A stretch of 49,226 nt of DNA from Rhodopirellula sp. SM50 (lineage in GTDB: Bacteria > Planctomycetota > Planctomycetia > Pirellulales > Pirellulaceae). Below, in pieces: positions 41,856 to 49,226 of the stretch (its first letter is position 1; every line of letters begins with the position of its first letter). The position numbers were made by a program, and so were the translations under genes. Under the pieces are notes generated by a model. That model saw only the letters and a list, made by a program, of their open reading frames with translations. It did not search any database and was not told the origin of the DNA. The stretch spans positions 1-49,226 of the forward strand of contig NZ_NTFY01000047.1 of assembly GCF_002289565.1 (NCBI RefSeq). The letters are read 5' to 3'.

Positions 41856-42457
41856 GGTTCGTTTTGAAGCTGCAATTTCTCTTCGACACAGTTTCGCAGC
41901 TGTTGTTTGGCTCGCTGCATCAAGTTTCGGGCTCCGTGATCGGTGATGCCCAGGGCTTCACCGATTTCGACTCGGCTGGCGCTCGAGTCGAACCTCATTC
42001 GCAAGGCGATTTGAGCCCGTTCGGTTAGTTTTTCAAAACACTGTTGAAGGGCCTCCACGGCGGCGTCGCCGGTGAGGTCCTTTCCCGCCCATCGGTCCCA
42101 AGTTTCGTCGAGCAACTCGGGTTCTCCGGTGGTCTGAACGCGTCCCAGTTTGCGGTGCCTGGAAACGAGCAGGTTGTAAGCGGTTCGGCGCAAGTAGCCT
42201 GCCGTCGCGCTGTCGTTGTGTTGGACAAAATCAGGTCGTCGCAGCACACGCAAGAAAGTTTCTTGCGTCAGATCATCGGCGGTGGCGTCGTCGCATCCGA
42301 GCATTCGCAGGTAGCGCCACACGCCGCGTTGGTGTCGTTGGATGAGCGTGGCCGCGTCGAGGGTTTCCGCCTCCGCCGACCGTCCATCAAACGCAGTTTC
42401 CTCGTCGACGTTGCCCTCGGGCATCGAATCGTCGGGAGCATCGTTTGACTGGGTCAT
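41852..42457 (-). CDS. ECF-type RNA polymerase sigma factor
   Basis: 201 residues from the ATG at 42457; the frame can start 60 bp upstream at GTG or TTG (42517 or 42520), only 3 bp after the DUF1501 stop. Sigma region 2 (about 40-95) includes LIQRHQRGVWRYLRMLGCDD then LTQETFLRVLRR, and region 4 (about 135-195) has RAQIALRMRFDSSASRVEIG then EALGITDHGARNLMQRAKQQ, a helix-turn-helix for the -35 box. There is no C-terminal sensory extension. It is coupled by a 4-bp overlap to the transmembrane anti-sigma-like gene and lies in an operon with DUF1501 and DUF1549/1553 genes, which suggests autoregulation of that operon. Confidence 0.92.
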   Translation of the reverse strand: MTQSNDAPDDSMPEGNVDEETAFDGRSAEAETLDAATLIQRHQRGVWRYLRMLGCDDATADDLTQETFLRVLRRPDFVQHNDSATAGYLRRTAYNLLVSRHRKLGRVQTTGEPELLDETWDRWAGKDLTGDAAVEALQQCFEKLTERAQIALRMRFDSSASRVEIGEALGITDHGARNLMQRAKQQLRNCVEEKLQLQNEP

Positions 42458-42523
42458 CGAGACCGTACTCGGCCCGGTCGAGCTTGGCGTCTGTCCGCCT
42501 AGACTGCCTTCATCCACCAATCA

Positions 42524-43798
42524 TCAAGCCACCAATTCGCTTATCACTTTTCCACCATTGGCAATTTTCATCGGTCGGCGATTCTTACTCATAAACGTGG
42601 TGTCGAGCCCAATGCCGAGTCCCTTGCACACCGTCGCCATCAAGTCCTCACTGCTGAACGGCTCGGATTCCACCGCCGTGCCGTCGCTGCTGGTTTCACC
42701 GACGGCCAATCCGCCTTGAATACCTGCACCGCCGACGACGCAGGACCAGGACCGTGCCCAGTGGTCTCGCCCGGCGTTCTGATTGATCCGCGGTGTTCGT
42801 CCGAATTCTCCCATCCAAATGATTGCGGTGTCTTGCAGCAACCCGCGTTGTTCCAGGTCCTCGACCAGGGCGCTCATCGCCTTGTCCAGCTGTGGCAACT
42901 TCGTGTCCGACAGGGTTTGGTGAACGTTGTTGTGCAGATCCCAGCCACCCAAGTCGACTTCGATAAACGGGACGCCGCCCTCGACCAGACGTCTGGCCAA
43001 CAGACATCCCTGACCGAACCCGTTGGTCCCGTAACGTTCTTTCGTCTTCTCGTCCTCTTTCTCGACACGGAAAGCTTCCATTTGACTGCTGGTCATCAAG
43101 TCAAACGTCTTCTTGAGCACCTTGCCGTGCTCTCCGGCGGGAAGATCACGCGTGCGGTTGGCGAAACCGCTTTCGATTTCCTGCAGGGCGGCCATCCGTT
43201 GACGCAATCGCATCCCGTCTAACTTCATGTCCAAATTGCGAATCCGTCCGCTACTGGTGACGGCAAACGGCGACCACGCCATGCCCAGGAATCCCGGACC
43301 CGCGCTGGCACCGCCGATGGTGACAAACGGAGGGATCTCCAGCTCGGGACGTTGTGACATCAACTCGTGAGCGACAACCGCACCATAGCTGGGGTGTTCG
43401 ATATTGGGGTTCGGGACGAAGCCGGTATGCATGTAGTAGCGGCCGCGATTGTGGTCGGCTTCGCGGGTCGACATGCTACGCACAATCGAAAGATTGTGCA
43501 TCTGCTTGGCGACCATCGGCAGATGCTCACAAATCTGCATGTCGCCGGTTGTCGAGATCGGTTGAAACGGACCACCGGTGGGCGCGCCCGGTTTCAGATC
43601 CCACATGTCGATCGTCGGCGGGCCACCTCCCATCCAAAGCATGATCGCCGATTTCCGATTGCGACGCATCTCTTCGGCGTTGGCTGCAATGGCACCACCC
43701 ATCGTCAGCGCTGCCGAGGCGGCAGCACTGGAACCAGCCAAGTGGTTCATGAAGTGTCGGCGGCTCATCCCGCTGGGAGTTTTCCAAGGTGAAATCAT
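42524..43798 (-). CDS. DUF1501-family Tat-exported protein
   Basis: 424 residues. The N-terminus has SRRHFMNHLAGSSAAASAAL, a twin-arginine signal. The body is DUF1501, which shares the alkaline-phosphatase-like fold: KSAIMLWMGGGPPTIDMWDL near the start, HLPMVAKQMHNLSIVRSMST, then VDLGGWDLHNNVHQTLSDTK, and TAIIWMGEFGRTPRINQNAG near the end, in the usual order. Family members are exported enzymes of unknown activity encoded next to DUF1549/DUF1553 proteins. Here the DUF1549/DUF1553 gene lies 85 bp upstream and the sigma factor gene starts within 70 bp downstream, so the three are very likely one transcript. Confidence 0.93.
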   Translation of the reverse strand: MISPWKTPSGMSRRHFMNHLAGSSAAASAALTMGGAIAANAEEMRRNRKSAIMLWMGGGPPTIDMWDLKPGAPTGGPFQPISTTGDMQICEHLPMVAKQMHNLSIVRSMSTREADHNRGRYYMHTGFVPNPNIEHPSYGAVVAHELMSQRPELEIPPFVTIGGASAGPGFLGMAWSPFAVTSSGRIRNLDMKLDGMRLRQRMAALQEIESGFANRTRDLPAGEHGKVLKKTFDLMTSSQMEAFRVEKEDEKTKERYGTNGFGQGCLLARRLVEGGVPFIEVDLGGWDLHNNVHQTLSDTKLPQLDKAMSALVEDLEQRGLLQDTAIIWMGEFGRTPRINQNAGRDHWARSWSCVVGGAGIQGGLAVGETSSDGTAVESEPFSSEDLMATVCKGLGIGLDTTFMSKNRRPMKIANGGKVISELVA

Positions 43799-43883
43799 TG
43801 CGATTGCCTATCGAAGAAATCGGTTTCGAAGGAAGTAGTGTTGTCAGATTGGTAACGTTTGAGACCCGCGATTGAACCCAAGC

Positions 43884-45560
43884 TCAATGCTGCATGATGA
43901 ATTCATTACTGTTGAGAATCGCCCACCAGACGTCCTGCAACATCTCGATCTCCTTGCCGCCGCGGGCGCGGTAGAGTTCGCCGGCCAGCGCGACTTCCCG
44001 CTTGGTCGGCTGTCGCGACAAGCCCGCCTTGTACAGTAGATTTAATCGGTCACGGGTCGATTTGCCCGACTGTGAAAGCCGATCCAGAAAGCTGCCCGGT
44101 TTCGTGCTCGTCGCGTTCTGCGTCAATTCGCCGTTGAACAACATCAACGCCTGGGGAATCGACCCGTCAAAGGTCGTCGCTTCGTCGCCTTCGTCGGTCC
44201 CAAAGGTCACCACGAATTGACGAAGCCATTCACGACGCTTTTTCTCTTGTTGCTCGTACGTGCCCGCGGCACTGCCTCCGGACGCGGAAACCAAGGACTG
44301 ATACAGCTGCTCGGCGCTCATCTGACGGAGATAGAAGCGAGAGAATTTTGGCGTTTCACCGATCGACGGGTCATCGATCTGGTTGTTGCTGCCCAACACC
44401 GAGGCCAGCGAATACGGTCGGCTGAGCGTGATCCAGGTGATCAGGTCCTTGAGGTTGTAACTGGATCCGCGAAAGGCGTTGGCCAGATCATCCAGCAATT
44501 GGGGATGCGTCGGGTTGTTGTGGGGGCCCATGTCATCGATGGGCTTGGTGAACCCGTATCCCAGGAACATCGACCAGTAGCGATTGATCGCCATGCGGTC
44601 GAGCGACTGGCTGTCCATCATCAACCGCCCGAGTTCTTGGCGGCGATTGACGTCATCGACATATCCGCTCTTGGAAATCTCGGTGCCGTCGGTGAAAACC
44701 GGATAAGCGACTCGCGTCAGACCGTTCCGCATCTCGTAAAAGACCAACGCATCGTTCGGATCACCCGCTTCGCCGGCATAGTCCTCGCTGACCAATTCGG
44801 CGTAGTCCACGTCACGCGTCCCGTCGACGAATCGTCGCAACGCACGTGTCTGCCGAAAGAATGAATTGAACTCCCAAAACTTTTGTTGCTTCCAATCATT
44901 GAAGGGGTGATTGTGGCACTGGGTGCACTGGACCTGTTGGCCGAGGAAGATCCGCGACACGCTGCTTGCCGCCAACACCGCTTTCTCTTCGTTGACTTTG
45001 CCGACCAAGAAATTGACGGCTCCGTTGAATCCCGGCGCACCGGGCTTGGTCGCTCCCTCTGCGGTCACCAATTCATAGACCATCCGGTCGTAAGTCTTGT
45101 TCTCCGCGAACGAGTCTCGCAGGTACTTCATCATGCCGTTGCGATTGGTCAGATCGCGCCGGTCCATGCCCCCGCCGCGACCGATCAACAGATTGCTCCA
45201 AACCGTGGCCCAATGGTTCGCATACTCTTCGGTGTAACGATCGTCATGCAACAAACGATCGACGAGCTTCGCACGGCGGTCGCCGCCACGTTCGGCTGCA
45301 AATTCCTGTTGCTCTTCCAGGCTGGGAATGCGGCCGATAATGTCCAAAAACACCCGCCGACACCAAACCGCATCGTCCGCCTCCTTGGCCGGCGTGATCT
45401 CATAATCCGCCCACCCCTGCTCGATCGCATCATTGATCATCGCGATCTGGGGAGCCACGACGCTCTGCGCTCGCGCCACCGAAGCAAACGCGATCAGCAA
45501 AATCATCAGACCACCCAAAGAACGCGTCAGACGCGATAGGAAGATTGATTTTGGTGCCAT
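43884..45560 (-). CDS. DUF1549/DUF1553-family exported protein (CxxCH)
   Basis: 558 residues from the ATG at 45560; the longer frame starts at a TTG. The signal peptide includes SLGGLMILLIAFASVARAQS. The DUF1549 part has WCRRVFLDIIGRIPSLEEQQ, ATVWSNLLIGRGGGMDRRDL and the CxxCH segment QCTQCHNHPFNDWKQQKFWE. The DUF1553 part has WSMFLGYGFTKPIDDMGPHN, NPTHPQLLDDLANAFRGSSY and the C-terminal LSRQPTKREVALAGELYRAR. Exported, probably periplasmic, with one likely haem c. It is the first gene of a four-gene operon with DUF1501, ECF sigma and the anti-sigma-like gene. Catalytic role unknown. Confidence 0.93.
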   Translation of the reverse strand: MAPKSIFLSRLTRSLGGLMILLIAFASVARAQSVVAPQIAMINDAIEQGWADYEITPAKEADDAVWCRRVFLDIIGRIPSLEEQQEFAAERGGDRRAKLVDRLLHDDRYTEEYANHWATVWSNLLIGRGGGMDRRDLTNRNGMMKYLRDSFAENKTYDRMVYELVTAEGATKPGAPGFNGAVNFLVGKVNEEKAVLAASSVSRIFLGQQVQCTQCHNHPFNDWKQQKFWEFNSFFRQTRALRRFVDGTRDVDYAELVSEDYAGEAGDPNDALVFYEMRNGLTRVAYPVFTDGTEISKSGYVDDVNRRQELGRLMMDSQSLDRMAINRYWSMFLGYGFTKPIDDMGPHNNPTHPQLLDDLANAFRGSSYNLKDLITWITLSRPYSLASVLGSNNQIDDPSIGETPKFSRFYLRQMSAEQLYQSLVSASGGSAAGTYEQQEKKRREWLRQFVVTFGTDEGDEATTFDGSIPQALMLFNGELTQNATSTKPGSFLDRLSQSGKSTRDRLNLLYKAGLSRQPTKREVALAGELYRARGGKEIEMLQDVWWAILNSNEFIMQH

Positions 45561-46021
45561 GAACTGAAACCTAAACTGCTCGAGCAATTGGATGGGGTGC
45601 CCCGGTAACGGGTCGGTGCGGTGTGTGCGATTCGCCCTATTGATGAAACGAAATGTCGGCGCGGTGGTACCTGATCAAGTGTCAGATTTGTCACACATTG
45701 GGAGAATCGGTCGCAACAGCACAGATGTGTCCACTAATGGTACCCGGTTGGACACAAAATCTTCCAGTAATTCAGCACTTTTTGCGGCAAGCTGCACCAA
45801 TCAACGGGGCTGAATCCCCCTGATGACCTGCGGCGGTCCGTCACCTGCGAAACGATCGGCTCCAACTGTCTCACTCTGCGACGCGACCTGCCGCAGATGA
45901 CATGAATCAATGGATTGACCAGACGTGTCACCGACGTTGCGATGCTGGTCGAATCAGCCACCAGATTGGCTCAACCACCCGGTGGGCGGTTTCAACCACG
46001 TGCCATTTCAGGGAGTTTGAA
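45561..46021. other. Gene-free promoter-side stretch upstream of the DUF1549 operon
   Basis: About 460 bp with no convincing reading frame. An imperfect dyad, GTGTCAGATTTGTCACAC, lies at about 45679-45696, roughly 120 bp upstream of the DUF1549 gene, and GGTACC-like words recur on both sides of it. It is the right place for the operon promoter and a regulator site, but no ECF-type promoter pair can be assigned with confidence. No repeat family of the window was found here. Confidence 0.3.
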
Positions 46022-46429
46022 ATGCCGGAAGTTTATCGCGGACTTGAGCATCCCTCTTGCCAGCACTTTGATCCCGGTGCGGGACCCTCGCCCCCCCGGC
46101 CAACTCGCCCCACCGACGCGAATCTTCAATGCAGGGATCGGTGGGCGTCGACCTCCCCAGCGGCGGCGGTCGGCTTGGAGGCGGGCTGGCTGATCGCAAA
46201 GAAGTCGCAAGCCCCTGACACTGACGCTGAAACCGACGACGCGCCGCCGCGCTGCCTGCAACTGGCAACCGGTCAATGGTGTCTCCCGAATTGGGCGACG
46301 TGGTTTCCCAGCCCCGGTCCGGCCGTGGTCTATGCGTCTGATCGGGGTTACCGGATCGGGCAATCGGTCGAAATCATTTATCTGCAACGCGACCGTCAAA
46401 ACGCAACAGCGCCATTATTGCAATCATGA
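46022..46429 (+). CDS. Hypothetical small protein
   Basis: 135 residues from the ATG at 46022, with AGGGAG about 7 bases upstream. The frame stays open to 45902 but that part is less gene-like. No family is recognised. The middle is Pro/Ala/Asp-rich (SPPRPTRPTDANLQ, then AKKSQAPDTDAETDDAPPRC), and the end has an ordered look (LATGQWCLPNWATWFPSPGP, then YRIGQSVEIIYLQRD). There is no signal peptide and only scattered cysteines. The opposite strand is also open but has poorer codon use. It may be a real lineage-specific gene; confidence is modest. Confidence 0.4.
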   Translation: MPEVYRGLEHPSCQHFDPGAGPSPPRPTRPTDANLQCRDRWASTSPAAAVGLEAGWLIAKKSQAPDTDAETDDAPPRCLQLATGQWCLPNWATWFPSPGPAVVYASDRGYRIGQSVEIIYLQRDRQNATAPLLQS

Positions 46430-46623
46430 AAATCTGGATCGCCGCTTGATTCGCGCAAAAACCGACGTTTGCCGCGCCCCCCTGCAACCACTTCTAAACT
46501 TTGCGCACACATTGTCTTCATGCTATCTTCATAGGGGAAGCACATGGCATCTTTTTGCAATCGCCTGGATGGCGACGGGTTTGCTATGGTTTTCCTGAGA
46601 GATACCCCCCAGAGAATTGGGCA

Positions 46624-47538
46624 ATGGGAATGGACCTTTGGATCGCGATCGGTTTTATCGCCACGGTCTCCACACTCGCGTTTGTGGCGGGACGGCGACT
46701 GTCGCTATCGGTCTACCAGAACAAGCCCCTGCTGCTGGCCGAATGCTTGATCTTTTCGCTGGTGTTTGCATTCGGTCTCGCCAATCGTTTGTCTTGGGCC
46801 CACGCCTTTCCCACACCTGCAGCGCTTTGCTGGGCCAATTGGGTGCCCGTGTTTTTATCGTTTAGCGCCGGCTTGGCATCGGAAGTTTCTGCGTTGCGAG
46901 CGGCGTGTCGGCACGGCGTCGCCGGGTTGATGGCGCTGCTTGCGATCGGGTTCCTGGTCTTGCCGGTGCTCCGCCCTCAATTGTTTCCGATCGAAGTGGA
47001 CCGGGCGGCGACGTGGAAAGACGGAGTCTGCTTGCAAAGTCATGAAGCCAGTTGCGGTCCCGCGGCCGCGGCGACATTGCTTCATCAAACGGCGCTGACC
47101 ACTTCGGCGCAGTTGAGGTTCGCCGACGGACATTGGGCTGGTGCTCCGCTGGCGTCGGCCGAGCAATGGATGGCCGATGCGTGTCTGACCAGCAATCAAG
47201 GGACGTCCTCACTGGGCTTGATTCGCGGCTTGCGGATCGCCGTTGCGGACAGTTCACAACAGGTCGAAGTCGCCGCCCAGGATCCAGGGCTGTGGCGGGC
47301 CCGAGGCCAATTGCCCAACGTAGCCGTCGTCCGTTTCAGTGATGACCATCGGGCCAGCGGGCCGGTCCGTCGGCTGCTCGGGACCGATGGCGAAGGACAC
47401 GCGGTCGTCGTGCACAGTCGTATGGCCGATGGGCGTTGGAAAATCGCAGACCCGGCGGTCGGATGGCGTCTGTGGGATGACGATCACTTTCGTCGCGTGT
47501 TTACCGGCGAAGCGATTTATCTGGCGACGCGTGATTGA
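46624..47538 (+). CDS. Membrane-embedded C39-type cysteine peptidase
   Basis: 304 residues from the ATG at 46624; the frame upstream to 46501 is not membrane-like. The N-terminal 120 residues have about four hydrophobic helices (5-23, 36-53, 67-85, 97-117). The C-terminal domain carries the peptidase C39 pattern: Q138 and C144 in CLQSHEASCGPAAAATLLHQ, H259 in EGHAVVV and D276 in KIADPAVGWRLW. C39 peptidases cut leader peptides after double-glycine sites, usually as part of an ABC exporter; here there is no ATPase domain and the peptidase is joined to helices, so it is probably a stand-alone membrane protease. An adjacent ORF on the other strand is Gly-Gly-rich. Substrate unknown. Confidence 0.8.
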   Translation: MGMDLWIAIGFIATVSTLAFVAGRRLSLSVYQNKPLLLAECLIFSLVFAFGLANRLSWAHAFPTPAALCWANWVPVFLSFSAGLASEVSALRAACRHGVAGLMALLAIGFLVLPVLRPQLFPIEVDRAATWKDGVCLQSHEASCGPAAAATLLHQTALTTSAQLRFADGHWAGAPLASAEQWMADACLTSNQGTSSLGLIRGLRIAVADSSQQVEVAAQDPGLWRARGQLPNVAVVRFSDDHRASGPVRRLLGTDGEGHAVVVHSRMADGRWKIADPAVGWRLWDDDHFRRVFTGEAIYLATRD

Positions 47539-47563
47539 AGCGGGACAGGCTGATTCGCTCGGC

Positions 47564-47881
47564 CTACATGAAGCCACCGCCGTGGCCCCCGCCGCCAACA
47601 ACCCCGCCAACAACCCCGCCAACAACCCCGCCAGCAACCCCGCCAACAACCCCGCCAACAACCCCGCCAACAAACCCGCCACCTCCGCCGCCACCTCCGA
47701 CCGCCCCGCCACATCCGGTTTGATAAACCGGGATCGTCACTTCAACCACTTCGGCGACGGCATCGAGTCCGAACGAATTCTCTCGAAGCGATTGAAGCAG
47801 TTGTTCGATTTGCCGATGCGTTTTTCGGGGTCGAATCGCGTCGCGTCGACGCCCCCTTTTCAGACCGATCGGACTACCCAT
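47564..47881 (-). CDS. Gly/Val-rich repeat ORF next to the C39 peptidase
   Basis: 105 residues. The N-terminal 50 residues are basic then amphipathic (RPRKTHRQIEQLLQSLRENS, then GLDAVAEVVEVTIPVYQTGC). The rest is a GGVV-repeated tail (VGGVVGGVVGGVAGG) ending in GGGHGGGFM, encoded by seven 12-bp tandem units. No family is recognised and a chance frame through a G-rich repeat cannot be excluded, but the N-terminal part has plausible codon use. It converges on the C39 peptidase gene, with 25 bp between stop codons. The Gly-Gly tail next to a peptidase that prefers Gly-Gly sites is suggestive but unproven. There is no signal peptide. Confidence 0.4.
   Translation of the reverse strand: MGSPIGLKRGRRRDAIRPRKTHRQIEQLLQSLRENSFGLDAVAEVVEVTIPVYQTGCGGAVGGGGGGGGFVGGVVGGVVGGVAGGVVGGVVGGVVGGGGHGGGFM
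47597..47680. repeat. 12-bp tandem repeat (AACAACCCCGCC), seven units
   Basis: Consecutive units start at 47597, 47609, 47621, 47633, 47645, 47657 and 47669. The fourth has AGC for AAC and the last has AAA for AAC. The period is a multiple of three, so on the minus strand it encodes repeated Gly-Gly-Val-Val. Such short arrays expand by slippage. Between 47681 and 47710 the sequence stays C-rich without the 12-bp period. Confidence 0.85.
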
Positions 47882-48029
47882 GAAGGTCCGCAGTTGTTAA
47901 GGTACAACCATCGCGTCGCACACCGGCGGGCGGGTCGGTCTGGTTTCGTTCCAATCGGAACGGCTGGACCCGTTCGCCGGCGTGTGACATGGATGGCATG
48001 CAAGGCTGCATCAGACGTCGCGCCTTGGC

Positions 48030-49112
48030 TTGCCTCACGTGTCACAGCTGCTTCTCTCTACGTCCACGCCTCGGGGTCTCTCCCGATCGAGGCGTCGTGC
48101 GAGTGGTGCGGTTTGGCACGTGCCTTACCAACGCACGACTCTTTCGCACGCAAGAACCTTGTCTTTACCGCTTGATTCTGAATCCGATGACGCCGAACTG
48201 GCCCCCGCCGGTTCCCCCCGCGATCACGCCCATTCTTCCGACGATTACGACGACGATTCTTTCGAAAAGGATCCAGTCGATCTCGACCAGGAACGATCCA
48301 ACCCGGTGATCGATTTCGACCCACCCGGCACGGGCGACGATGTACGGCTGGTCGCGTCGCCGCGCGATGAAAGCGGAGACCTGGATCACTCCGAGAAACT
48401 GATCCGTTGCCAACAACTGATCGATTATCAGTTCAAGGATCAAGAGTTGCTGCGTTTCGCATTGACGCACGCCTCAGGGGCATCGCATCGACTGGCGAGC
48501 AACGAGCGATTGGAATTCCTCGGTGATAGCATTCTCGGCTTCGTCATCTGCTCGTGGCTGTATGAGGAATACCCCGAGTACAACGAAGGCGATTTGACGA
48601 AAATCAAATCGGCCGTCGTCAGTCGCCGCACCTGCGGTAAAGTGGCCTGTCAAATCGGACTGGACGAGTGCTTGATCGTGGGCCGGGGTGTGACCCGAAA
48701 TCGCAGCTACCCACGGTCGTTGGTCAGCGATGTCTTCGAATCGATCGTCGCCGCGCTGTATCTCGATGGCGGTCATGAAATTGTCCGCGACCGACTGAAG
48801 ACCTGGTTGCGAGGCGAAGTCGAAATGGCGGTCACCAGCCAGGGGGCGACGAACTACAAGTCGACGCTCCAGCAACGGGCCCAGCGCGATATCGCGTGCA
48901 CACCTCTGTATCGACTCAAACGCGAAATGGGGCCCGACCATCGAAAATCATTCTTGATCAGCGCCGTGATCGACGGCGAGGAATACACCGCCGCCTGGGG
49001 CACCAACAAAAAGGAAGCCGAACAAAAAGCGGCCGCCAACGCACTGGCGGAAATGAACGATGACCCACTGCCGTATCCGCTGCCGGACGCCCCCAATCAG
49101 TCGGGCAAGTGA
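48030..49112 (+). CDS. rnc: Ribonuclease III
   Basis: 360 residues if started at ATG 48030; RNase III is usually about 225-250. The conserved protein starts near residue 120 (LIRCQQLIDYQFKDQELLRF). RNase III is a double-strand RNA endonuclease that processes rRNA precursors and mRNAs. Its signature NERLEFLGDSILG is present, as is the second acidic cluster SLVSDVFESIVAALYLDGG, giving the metal-binding Glu/Asp set. The C-terminal double-stranded RNA-binding domain reads NYKSTLQQRAQRD and later KKEAEQKAAANALAEM. The extra N-terminal ~115 residues are first basic, then acidic (DDYDDDSFEKDPVDLDQE) and look disordered. No Met lies between 48030 and the core, so the true start may be a TTG (48159) or another non-ATG codon. 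Confidence 0.95.
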   Translation: MPHVSQLLLSTSTPRGLSRSRRRASGAVWHVPYQRTTLSHARTLSLPLDSESDDAELAPAGSPRDHAHSSDDYDDDSFEKDPVDLDQERSNPVIDFDPPGTGDDVRLVASPRDESGDLDHSEKLIRCQQLIDYQFKDQELLRFALTHASGASHRLASNERLEFLGDSILGFVICSWLYEEYPEYNEGDLTKIKSAVVSRRTCGKVACQIGLDECLIVGRGVTRNRSYPRSLVSDVFESIVAALYLDGGHEIVRDRLKTWLRGEVEMAVTSQGATNYKSTLQQRAQRDIACTPLYRLKREMGPDHRKSFLISAVIDGEEYTAAWGTNKKEAEQKAAANALAEMNDDPLPYPLPDAPNQSGK

Positions 49113-49226
49113 GCTCGCTGGTGTTTAGCCTTTAGCCCGGATATTGCATCCGCCCATTGTTGCCGCGATTGAGCTTGGCTGTTATCGCGCGAGCGGTATT
49201 TGGCCGCCATTTTTTTCGTTTCGGTC
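49113..49226. other. Window end, no feature seen
   Basis: The last 114 bases after rnc have no recognised gene or strong hairpin; GTGTTTAGCCTTTAGCCCGG is a short direct duplication of TTTAGCC. The next gene lies outside the window. Confidence 0.3.

Noticed and set aside
45992..46399. 135-residue minus-strand ORF
   Set aside because: The overlapping plus-strand ORF from 46022 has a ribosome-binding site and better codon use; both remain uncertain.
47339..48175. 278-residue plus-strand frame over the C39 gene end and the 12-bp repeat
   Set aside because: Overlaps the peptidase in another frame, and the remainder is low-complexity; the minus-strand ORF is the better candidate.

Overview
The window reads as chromosome of a planctomycete, most likely of the Pirellulaceae (Rhodopirellula/Stieleria-like). 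The evidence is the gene content: DUF1592/DUF1552 and DUF1549/DUF1553/DUF1501 protein pairs with 'planctomycete cytochrome' CxxCH motifs, a DUF1080 protein, a zinc-ribbon/TerB protein and an ECF sigma factor with a membrane partner carrying PPDLS-type motifs. GC is high, genes are loosely packed, and many intergenic gaps are filled by palindromic dispersed repeats. No rRNA, tRNA, CRISPR array, prophage or complete transposase gene was seen.

Layout. 0-4.7 kb: lepA and a ROK kinase (minus, 4-bp overlap), divergent from a GT4 glycosyltransferase whose stop codon lies inside a repeat. 4.8-10.6 kb: a minus-strand run with a methyltransferase, a GT4 glycosyltransferase, a VWA membrane protein, a TPR lipoprotein and a seven-CxxCH cytochrome. 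10.6-14.7 kb: repeat-rich accessory stretch with a hypothetical protein, a DUF1080 gene with a sulfatase remnant bracketed by inverted repeats, a Uma2-family protein and a 93-bp tandem palindromic repeat. 14.7-22.2 kb: SLC13-type permease, small zinc protein, a lipobox methyltransferase coupled to a TerB protein, fliW, csrA, an ACT-domain protein, a beta-propeller protein and a thioesterase. 22.9-26.9 kb: DUF1592/DUF1552 pair. 27.2-37.1 kb: one long plus-strand gene train, comprising a TonB-dependent receptor, YfiR-like protein, CHASE8-like/HAMP histidine kinase, Rcp1-type response regulator, five-module hybrid kinase and a secreted protein resembling a six-hairpin glycosidase. 37.7-39.4 kb: miaA and a GNAT gene, each with a copy of the same repeat at its 3' side. 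39.6-45.6 kb: four-gene minus-strand operon of DUF1549/DUF1553 protein, DUF1501 protein, ECF sigma factor, and a transmembrane protein joining triplicated anti-sigma-like motifs to a DUF1549/DUF1553-like extracytoplasmic part. 46-49.1 kb: a small ORF, a membrane C39-type peptidase, a Gly/Val-rich ORF and rnc.

How the genes work together. Two regulatory modules stand out. The first (27-37 kb) looks like a YfiR/YfiN-type periplasmic control circuit in which the usual GGDEF output is replaced by a histidine kinase and phosphorelay, behind an outer-membrane receptor. The second (39.6-45.6 kb) looks like an ECF sigma system whose membrane partner has a sensory part resembling the enzyme encoded by the first gene of the same operon. 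FliW and CsrA are the known partner pair coupling flagellin to translation, here separated by two palindromic repeat units.

All functional statements are family-level inferences from reading translated sequence; no database search was run. Start codons were moved inward from the longest frame where motif position, signal peptides or ribosome-binding sites supported it.
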